Assembly: GCF_036324505.1 (NCBI RefSeq)
Contig: NC_086351.1
Coordinates: 7,248,001 to 7,312,000 of the forward strand
Origin: Eleginops maclovinus
Lineage: Eukaryota > Chordata > Actinopteri > Perciformes > Eleginopidae
Length of the DNA stretch: 64,000 nt
Reading direction: 5' to 3'
Positions 55,451-64,000 of this stretch are shown piece by piece. The position numbers and the translations under genes are program-made. Each line of letters begins with the position of its first letter. Within the stretch, counting starts at the first letter, position 1. The notes beneath the pieces are model-generated. The model searched no databases. It was not told where the DNA came from and saw only the letters and a program-made list of their open reading frames with translations.

Positions 55451-58400
55451 ATGCATCACACCTTCAAAGTGACAAAGTGGGGATGGACACAATGGCTCTT
55501 TCTCTACTTTATGGTCTCAGGTATTTATGAATAATTTATACATGAAAAATGTTGGATCCTAAGCTGTCAACTGTCATTTACTCATTTTACAAATCAACAT
55601 GTGTGTTATCATGCATGCTTTGCAGGCTCATTATCAGGGAATCACAATGTATTTCTCACTCTGACCATTGTTTACTATCAGTGGTAACGTTTGGTTGAGG
55701 CGTTCTCTTTAGAAGATGGACCTTTATTGATCGAAATTCCACTCTGTCTTCTTTACATGCACATACAGTTGCAAAGTTACACACAGTACAGTTACATACA
55801 ATACACACACATTTATATGCACACATGCACATGCATTTTGAGAGGATCCAGAGCGGAGAGGCAGCCAGTCTAGCAGTTGCCAGGGAGCAGTTGGGGGTTC
55901 GGTGCCTTGCTCAAGGGCACCTTGGCAATGGCCCAGGAGATGAACTGGCTTGTCTCCAGTAACAGTCAACACTCCATATTTCTTGGTCCGATCGGAACGT
56001 GAACCGGCGTCCCTTCGGTCCAAAGTCCAGACCCCTAGATACTGAACCACTGCCGCCCTTTAATGGTTTCTTTGATGGGGTTTAGATCTTGATGGGTTCA
56101 GTCACAGTCTATTTTTTCCTGATGAGAGCAACAACAAGCAGCAGGTTAGGTAAAGAAAGCAGACGCAACTTTCTGATTTACAACTTGTTTTATTTCTGCA
56201 TTTGTTCTAAGACAAAACAAAAACCTACAAACCTATGTTTGTATGAAAGGACTGTTACTCTAATTATATTTGATCAAGTTTTGTAAACATTTCTATTTTT
56301 ATTTGGCAAAATCATTGTTCTATCCATGGGTGTATGGACAATTCTTGTGTCACAAATTTGCTTGATATAACCGTTCTTTTCACCGTAGCATCTTTGGACT
56401 CATTGTCAACAAAGATTTTAAATCTAAAGCATATCGCTTAACATTCCCTGGACTTTAGGTTTGACTAATATAAAGAACATTTTTTGTTGCCGAAACTCCT
56501 TCGGCTAAATTCAGTATTCATAATTCATATACTTCAAGCACTTGGCCTTCACATTATCTTTTATATCATTCATTTATACTCAGAGTGTTGTGTTCCTTTA
56601 TAAAGCTTTATGATATTTGGTTAAATATTAAATATTCCAAGATAATGCAGCAACTCTGGACTAAAAATGCTTGGCTGGCACAGAAAGTTGCAACCACAAA
56701 AACTGAACACTTAAGCTAATACATATCCTTCTCACTCACAGAAACTTAGATAAACTTCTAAGATAAATCTCTAATTATTCAATTAAAGGAAATATAAGGA
56801 AAGTCTTAATTCACTTCTTCATTTTGCTTTAAATAATGTGTAATGAGTAAACCAGCCTGGAATAGAGAATGTTTGGTTAAATTTAGTAACATAGCTTCTT
56901 TTTCATGTGATGGATACGGGTAGAAATCCAAAATAGTTTCTCTCTTAAGCTGTGAGTAAAATGTAAAAAAATAAAATAATTAAACAACATTTTCACCTTG
57001 CTTTGTGCCCAGCCGTTGCGATTCACTATCATTATGTCACAATTTCAAAGAAATACACAAGCGGAGCAGCTTTAAGTATTTCCTTGAACATTGAAAGGCT
57101 TTTTTTGACATCTATACCCAACATCCTGTTCTTTTTGCATTTCTGGTTTCAGGTACTTACTCTCTGATCACAGTTTACCAGCCTCCTGTGCTCCCCGCTG
57201 CTCTGGGTTATGACATTATAATGCCGTGCGAACTCAGGCTTACTCACGATGAGAGAATGGACACTATACCAGTTCTCTATTGGATGTACTTAACAGAGGA
57301 CGGCACTGATGAGATCGTAGTGTGGAGCCAAGTTGAGAATTATTCAGGACGTACTGAGTGTCTGAACAATAATCAAAACTCTTCAAACAAGTCCATACTC
57401 TTCAAGAATGTCCAGTGGGCCGACAGCGGGAGGTACCTGTGCAAACTCTCCATCATAAAGAGAAATAAAAGTTTCAGGAACAAAGGAAACAAAACATTAC
57501 TGATGGTTTATGGTAAATACAAGGTTTTCTCATTTTTCATTTCTTATGTATTGCAGGACCAAATGTTCTCCAAGCCATTTTACAAATATTCAAGTTCAGC
57601 AGGGTTGGGCTGAAGTTATATACAGGACTGGGACAACGTTTTTAATATCAGAAACCAAGTCCTTAACCATTTATATAAAAACCTGTCTGAAAATAAGCTG
57701 GTCAGATTTTGGCCAATTTGTGATGTCACAATTGGTTGTGCAACCATTAGCCATTAACCAACCACGATAACACCCGCCACCTTATCACCTGAATCTCCTC
57801 CTCGAGCACCATTCTGTTTTTTTAAACCAATCACTTCAATCACAGGGGTTTATGACATGCTACAATGCTTGGTCTTTTTGATATTTTTAGTCAAACATTT
57901 CAGAGACATGTTTTGTATATCTGGGACTTAAAATATATTGTTGAAAAAGAGTATAATATGGGACCTTTAAACTTTCTGCTCAAGAGGATACAGCATTTTA
58001 ATCCCTCTCCAGGTTTCTTTATGCATATGAAGAATGGTATTAAAGGTAATAATGACTTTGCAGTGACTGGAGGCTCTAAATGTAGAAGTTAGGGAAGAAT
58101 TTCTGATAAAATATATAGAACACTTCAGAACAGATGTCTATGTTTCTGTGCTTACTTTAACAAACTTTGGTTTTCTGCCTGGGTCCCTTTTCAGACACCA
58201 TAATCTTCAACCCCACCAGTCACAATGACTCTCTGCTCCATTGTAGAGTAAACGTGACACGGAGTAAGGGATTTGCTTTGTCCATTGTTCAAGATGGGAT
58301 CAAACTCCAACCTGTTGGCTTTGCTCCGGATGATGCTGATGCAGCTCTGCCCTTCATCAGCCTCTATGAGACTGTCCCTCTGAGGCGTAAAGGAGAGTAC

Positions 58401-58787
58401 GAGTGTCAGTTACACCTGAACAAAGACCTGGTAACGAAAAGCATCTTCGACTACCAACCGCCTGGTAATAAGCTCCCCCGTATTCTGATCTAGTTTTAAT
58501 ACAGAATCATTACACATGCTGTTCTGCACTTAATGTTTAGTGTGTTGTTTAAAGAATGAAAACATGTGCAGTTGTAATGGTTGCTCTTAGATGGTGACCT
58601 GGTTTGAATGGAGAAAACTTATGTGTGATTTAATCCTAAGGTAATGTTCACATCATTTGTTTTGTGTGTCTCAGAGCCAAATGTGATGCTGCCTCCAGAG
58701 CCGTGGTTCCTGTATGCGGGTCTCCTCCTGGTGCCCTTTACAATCCTGCTGGCACTCGTAACTGCCCTGCTGGTGTACAGATGCTAA
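55451..58787 (+). CDS. two-Ig-domain type I membrane protein, tail-less
   Basis: Four coding exons join in phase (all introns phase 1): 55451-55520, 57153-57512, 58195-58464 and 58675-58787. They give 270 aa. Exon one is a signal peptide ending in WLFLYFMVS. Exon two is a V-type Ig domain (IIMPCELRL, VLYWMYL, WADSGRYLCKLS) with several N-glycosylation sites. Exon three is a second Ig-like domain (SLLHCRVNV, KGEYECQLHL). Exon four is a short stalk and membrane segment (WFLYAGLLLVPFTILLALVT, then ALLVYRC). The one-domain-per-exon layout is that of leukocyte Ig-superfamily genes. The cytoplasmic tail is only about three residues, with no ITAM or ITIM, and the membrane segment has no charged residue for DAP12-type adaptors, so it is more likely a ligand, adhesion molecule or decoy. 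No orthologue was recognised. Confidence 0.85.
55713..56058 (-). mobile_element. tRNA-derived SINE, reverse orientation
   Basis: On the minus strand it begins GGCGGCAGTGGTTCAGTATC, with box B GGTTCACGTTCC at 55994-56005, and passes through GGTGCCCTTGAGCAAGGCAC to a tail with TGTAACTTTGCAACTG and AATAAAGG. It is related to the SINE at 54228 but diverged in head and tail. It lies in the first intron of the two-Ig gene. Confidence 0.75.
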
Positions 58788-59761
58788 GTTTGGTAACATT
58801 TAGCAATGGAAATCAACTCAATCAATCTGACTGAAAATGTTATTCATAATAACAATATCAGACTGCAGGTAAAACTGTCCATGCTCTGTTAGATATTTAC
58901 ATAGCTGCATTGTATTTCCGGGGCAGCACCCTTCCAAGTGCCTTCATAATGGTTCAACAAACAGAATCCCAAAATCCATAATGCACCAGTCCACGTTGTT
59001 ATGGTGCATTCTGGCAGTCATTGTGAATTCATAAGTCTCCATGCCAGGACTCTGGTTGATTCTCCTGTTATTGAACTGCATTAAAAACTATAGTTTAACG
59101 TGTTAATATGTAGAATATCTGATATGAGTTGCACATTTAAACACAGGGTACAACAAAGGCATTCCAACAACTTATTGATTGCCATGAAAGAGTTTTTCTC
59201 CACATCATTCATGCATTCACAATCTTGGCATTTCCACATTTATCTGAAAAATGGAGTTTAATAGCTTCCAATCTGGAGTGGCAATGTATCCATTGAATCG
59301 GGCGGGGTGGTTTATGGTAGAACTTGGCATGGCGGGTTGCGATTTTAAATGTGCACCCCTCGTCAAATGAACTGTGAGTTGACGCTGCCACCATCATTAT
59401 AGTTTTTCAGTAGCCAATTTAAAGTTGGGAAATATTTTGTGACCACATGTGAATATTGGAAGCCAACCAACCTGTTTTAGGCCCTGAACTAAATAGTGAC
59501 ATACCAACTGAACATGAATTCTCATTGGCAATTGCTTGAATTAAATCCATTAGCCCAAGAGTCAATAACCATTACTATTATTAAAGTGGAGGGTTCCAGT
59601 GACTTAAACACATCACAAAACACTGTAAATCTCTGTAATATTTTTGATATGCAAATAAAAAAGAGAAATCATTTATTTTGCCTTTTATCAGTAGGATAAA
59701 TCAAATCTGTTTCAAGTATTTGTTGACTAGTTCACAATGAAAACTGTGTTTGACTGTGAAT

Positions 59762-59767
59762 AATAAA
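59762..59767 (+). terminator. poly(A) signal of the two-Ig gene
   Basis: AATAAA in GAATAATAAAGCATAGG lies about 975 bases after the stop. It is the most convincing signal but not proven to be the one used. Confidence 0.35.
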
Positions 59768-60349
59768 GCATAGGAAAATAACCAAATATTTAAAAGTTTA
59801 AATTATATATAAAGCGACTATGTTAAGACTATTATTGATTCAATCTTATAGTTTATTTTTGTTGGCTGCACATATGCTCAATCATATGTTTAGTGTGGTT
59901 TTGATTTCCTTGAAATGTTACCTTTAAATCGGAAAATACAAGTTAACACCGACCCACACGTTCGTCCTTCATTAGAAATGCACATGTCTGGTTCTCCTTT
60001 CCGACTTTGAATCATAATTTCTTCACAATTCTTTCTGTTTCCTTTTTTACAAATGATCAAACGTGTCTTTGATACTTTATCGCCCTCTAACGGTGACTGA
60101 GGGTAGCTGCATAAAAAGGCAACCATTCGGAGTGACCCTCTCTCACTTTTATCATAAAAAGCATTTTACAGGTAACTTTTCTAGAAAGTTATAATAAAAC
60201 CAAACTGACGACCAATTGAAATATTTAAGAAGCAACATCTGTGCCTGAAATAACCAAAAGTAAAGCTAAAAATGGGTATTTGTATAACTAAAAGGTATAT
60301 TTGTGGGCGATAAAACAAGTTTAACTCTTCATAGTTTCAAGTTTAATTC

Positions 60350-60745
60350 ATCATAGATAACCCCACCCACCCTCTCCACCTGCAGCTGGAAGGACAGCGG
60401 AGCTCTTTCTCCAACAGACTGCTCCAACTCCCCTGTCACAAGGACAGGTACAGGAGAACATTCCTGCCCACTGCAATAACACTTTACAATAATTCCCCTC
60501 TGGCTGGCAGACAACTCACCGCTCCATAGCCTCTCTGTGAACTGGGGATAACATGCACACATTTATACATTTATGTTATATGTTCATGTAATATTCCATT
60601 ACATTGCACTATTTACTCTCTGTTTATTTCTTATTTGTATTTCTAATGTTCTGCTATGCTTCATATTGTATTGTATTTTGCTGCGGTAATGCAATAAATT
60701 CCCAATTTGGGATAAATATAATATTTTCTGATTCTGATTCTGATA
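60350..60745 (+). mobile_element. LINE ORF2 C-terminus and 3' tail
   Basis: A frame reads DNPTHPLHLQLEGQRSSFS and then DRYRRTFLPTAITLYNNSPL before a stop. This is the usual end of the second ORF of fish non-LTR retrotransposons. About 180 bases later the element ends CCCAATTTGGGATAAATATA with a TTCTGATTCTGATTCTGAT tail. It is 5'-truncated, as is usual. Confidence 0.7.
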
Positions 60746-60944
60746 TGTCTCACTAATATTGATACTGACTATGTGTTTTTGCTGTTATTGAAATAAATCC
60801 ACATATTTTTTTAAATGAAAGATGTTAGTGGAATTAGGGACATGAAGGTCACACACACGATGCTTTTGTCATGGTGAGGACAGGCATGCAATCAGCACAG
60901 TAATCCTCGCCGCTGGCATAATGAAATGGCCAAAACGAGAGATC

Positions 60945-61073
<129 letters not shown>

Positions 61074-61130
61074 CATGACCAAAGGTGCACCAACACGCTA
61101 TTTGATTCAGTGCAAAACAGACTCATTCGC

Positions 61131-61132
<2 letters not shown>

Positions 61133-61206
<74 letters not shown>
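61133..61206. repeat. (GT)n microsatellite
   Basis: 37 GT units, only 60 bases after the (CA)n tract and complementary to it. Confidence 0.98.
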
Positions 61207-61207
<1 letters not shown>

Positions 61208-62160
61208 CCATGTGGGTTAATGAATAAGACGGTGGGAAGAGGTGGTTAGAAAAGTGTGTTTAGCCAGGCAGATTGAGAAAAGGACGGTCGATTCATTTTG
61301 TCATAACTAAAACCCTGGCAATGATGGCAAAGTGTTAGCAACCTCACAATCTGAGTGTAATAGCAGGTAATGTTGTGTTTTCCTGTTGGCTTTATTGTGA
61401 AATGTCACGTGTCTGGAGAAACGGAGGATAATTTCCTTTTCTGCCAATCGATAAATCATATCAGCAGGAAAAAGTGAGCTCAGAGGAAACAAGCTCGACT
61501 TATTATCATAAGCACACACAAACAACAAACATAAGGCATATTGGGCTATTTTCAATATACATTTTTGTATAATATATATAGTACACTAGCTTTGATATTT
61601 TAAAAGTTAAAAGATTTCAAGCTATTTTATTTCATTTGTATTTAAAACCCAATACAGTTTGATTTAACACAGATGCCGGTGTTCCTTCCCCACATTTAAG
61701 AGATGATTTTATCTCTGCTTTGCGTTGCCTTTCACATGGCATTTATATAATTTATTGTTATACATTGGTATCTTCTATGTTCAGACTTGCAACGTACTGT
61801 AGCTATAGCTATTGTGTATTTGATAAATAAACCCCTTTGAATCTTAAATCGTGAGTTGGAAATATTTGTTTAGATCAAATGTCGATAAAGGAATAAAATG
61901 TAATGTTTAATGTGACAGATTTAGACACCATGTCATTCTCCTATAATAAAACACATAGACTTATTCTGATATATTTGTCTTTGCCATAATATGGTTGTTT
62001 CTGGAGTGGATCAACACATCACATACAATTGTGGTGTATTAAATACTATGCTGTTGTAATAAACCTTATTATATACAAGCTGGTGTCTCCGGAGACTTCT
62101 TCATCATCTTCACAAACATAGCTACAAAATATACTTCACAATCAATGTTGCTTTACTTCG
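61207..62160. other. intergenic, no gene recognised
   Basis: AT-rich sequence with a possible worn LINE tail near 61825-61850 (AATAAACCCCTTTGAATCTT). No coding signal was seen. Confidence 0.4.
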
Positions 62161-62204
62161 TCCTCATTTTCTTCCTCCATGCGTCTGCAGCAATGCATCA
62201 CCCT

Positions 62205-62252
62205 CTCTCTTCTTCCTCCTCCTCCTCTTCCTCCTCCTCCCCGTCCTCGTCC
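62205..62252. repeat. CCT/TCC polypyrimidine repeat
   Basis: A nearly pure CTTCCTCCTCCTCCTCTTCC tract of about 48 bases. Such tracts often sit just upstream of transcription starts in fish genes; here it precedes the candidate first exon of the last gene. Confidence 0.7.
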
Positions 62253-62479
62253 ATGCACCTCCCACCCCCAGCCTTCACCCATCCCAACGACTGATTAGCG
62301 CGCCATCCTCCCACTGACACATCACATCTGGAGATTAGTGATTTAGTTTAGGGTTTTTTTTCGGTGGGATTTTCTTTTTTGACGTCTCCTTCAGCTTCTC
62401 CAGGAGGAATATACGGGTCTTCAAAATACATTTTACCAACGCACATCTCTTTGGGAAAGCAGCAACAGAAAGAAGTATG

Positions 62480-62699
62480 AGATTTGTTTGTTTGTTTTTT
62501 TCCGAGTGAAGCTCCGGTCCTTAAATCTCTCCGATGGTCCCCGGTGTGCCAGCTGGCTGACTCCCAGCATCTGACTGCTGGACGCGGGATGGGAGCCACC
62601 CACCTCTGACCCGTTTCTGACAGGAGGAGACATTTCAAGGATACTAGCGAGGAGTCGATTAGTTTTGAAACAAATCGGGTTTTGTTAAAGAGGTTACAG
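62480..62699 (+). other. candidate 5' UTR exon of the right-edge gene
   Basis: GC-richer DNA ends in GAGGTTACAG followed by GTAAAGGG, a strong donor. The next plausible acceptor in front of an ATG is at 63958. The left limit is uncertain. Confidence 0.3.
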
Positions 62700-63725
62700 G
62701 TAAAGGGGACGCTACGTTTTGCTGTGATGCGTTTATGGGATTACGAGATAGAGAACAGACAGGACGCCTTTTTAGCATATTTACTAATTCAACACTAGTT
62801 GAATGTAGCTCTTTGCTGGATCACCCTAAAGAGTGTAAGTAACTCTATAGTATGAATTTATAGACATAATACTTTATTGCACCGAAAATAAACGTACTAT
62901 AGCTGCTAAGATAGGCGAGGTAATGCTGTAAATAAAGCCCCCTTTGTGCAATACATGCCTTTTAACCGCCTCCAAACAGGAGTGCTGCTGGCCCATTTGA
63001 GCAACAGAGCCACCTGTGCTGTTGCACTCAAGCCTGTGAGCACTATGTGCAAACAGCAGCTATACAAACACATGGCTTAGCTGAAAAGGTCTGATTTCTT
63101 CCAAAGCAACAAGTTGGAAACAAGTGAGAAGATTCTTCACACTACTGTGGATCTGTAAACTCATACCCTGCTTTCTGCCCATGTCAAATCTGCAGCACAA
63201 AAGGAAAATGTGTTAAATGTTTCTTTAATGCAACATTCAAACCTTTGATCTGCACAATCACTCTTTAACTCTCTATTGCACGACTCTCACAAGTTGTGCT
63301 TCCATTTTCAATTCCACAGCATCCTCCCTAAGATAGCAATCATCCAGTAGCTTATATGGTCAGCTGCTGAAAGGGCCATATATCAAGCAACCTGTGTGTC
63401 AACGTACTGGCATCATTTGGTGTCTTATTGTGGAGCTAAACATGCCAAAGGGTGTGCCACAGAATATAAATAGTTGAACAAAGGCCCTTTTGGTGCTAGC
63501 AAGGGGGCGGAAACCTGAAACTCAGAGTGATTCCTGCCTCTGGTAACTCTATACGCTATCACGCTGAACAAAGCTGCAGAAAATAAAGAATGATTTAGAT
63601 CCTGAGCGGGCTAAGAGACAAGGCATATCTTCCACACTGCTGCTGTTTGGATTTTCAGGTGCTTAAGAAGACCAGATCAGCAGGAAAACCCACCCACCCC
63701 TCCTTTCAATGCTTTTATGAGCTGG

Positions 63726-63740
63726 AAAAAATAAAAAAAG
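63726..63740 (+). promoter_or_regulatory. possible alternative TATA box
   Basis: AAAAAATAAAAAAAGG lies about 230 bases before the ATG at 63960. It could serve a second promoter that makes the 63958 exon part of a longer first exon. Confidence 0.2.
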
Positions 63741-63959
63741 GAGAAGAAAAATAAGACTCCCGGAGCGCATCACACCCAGAGTCCCAACAGCCTATTCTCT
63801 CAACTTTTATTCATAGTCAGGACATTCTTCACCACCAAGCTGGAGTAGTTGCTGTTTGGATCTGTATTGTATGTTCTATTCTGAAGTGTGTAGGTGTGTG
63901 ATGTGTGGTGTGTTTTGACGCCGTTGAGTCCCTCCACCAGTCTTCTTTCTGCTGTCAGG

Positions 63960-64000
63960 ATGTCCCATCTGCTGCTAACCCTGGCCCTACTGGCACTTCA
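63960..64000 (+). CDS. N-terminus of a signal-peptide protein, cut by window end
   Basis: The frame from the ATG reads MSHLLLTLALLAL and continues off the window. This is a textbook signal peptide core (Leu/Ala-rich, no charges), so the product is secreted or a type I membrane protein. The ATG is one base after a good acceptor (CTTTCTGCTGTCAG). Too little is present to name the gene. Confidence 0.6.
   Translation, partial: MSHLLLTLALLAL

Noticed and set aside
57840..57975. Right end resembling the MITE at 10545-10911 (TATAATATGGGACCTTTAAA)
   Set aside because: No matching inverted left end was found, so I could not define an element.

Overview
The window looks like nuclear genomic DNA of a ray-finned (teleost, probably percomorph) fish. 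Small coding exons are separated by AT-rich introns. Long (CA/TG)n tracts, tRNA-headed SINEs, LINE 3' tails and fish-type inverted-repeat elements fill the spaces. The spliced proteins read as clear vertebrate orthologues with fish-like divergence. There are no operons, CRISPR arrays, rRNA genes or viral genes. Exons were joined by hand from GT/AG sites and reading phase. Layout from left to right: (1) 0.2-4.3 kb: an RFX X-box-like palindrome at the left edge, repeat-rich DNA, and a weakly supported small spliced minus-strand ORF. (2) 4.8-15.6 kb, minus: lsr (angulin-1, tricellular-junction and lipoprotein receptor), complete in 11 exons, 619 aa. (3) 17.1-21.8 kb, minus: a ten-exon, 395-aa membrane protein that I cannot assign to a family. 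It has a long N-terminal region, a hydrophobic segment that could be a signal anchor or an internal signal peptide, a Cys-rich loop, a Pro/Thr-rich stalk partly built by local exon duplication, a second membrane segment and a CCCKKR tail. (4) 25.2-27.7 kb, plus: a 482-aa RIP/IRAK-like (TKL-type) protein kinase with HQD and DLG variants of the catalytic motifs and a PMNRDP-repeat tail. (5) 30.8-35.0 kb, minus, with a 5' non-coding exon probably near 43.9 kb: a beta-1,4-galactosyltransferase of the B4GALT3 type with an unusual VPVK-repeat C-terminus. (6) 48.2-53.8 kb, minus: psmc4 (26S proteasome ATPase Rpt3), complete in 11 exons, 417 aa. (7) 55.5-58.8 kb, plus: a 270-aa type I membrane protein with two Ig-like domains and almost no cytoplasmic tail. 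(8) 63.96 kb, plus: the first coding exon of a secreted or membrane protein cut by the window end. The genes do not form one pathway. Several are membrane or immune-type genes (lsr, the orphan receptor, the kinase, the two-Ig protein) interleaved with housekeeping genes (b4galt, psmc4). The kinase and b4galt genes are convergent and end within about 0.4 kb of each other. The candidates for previously undescribed biology are the orphan membrane protein at 17-22 kb, the repeat-tailed kinase and the tail-less two-Ig receptor. The rest of the interest lies in repeat structure: a perfect 26-bp hairpin, two elements bounded by inverted repeats, paired SINEs, and an inverted (CA)n/(GT)n pair.
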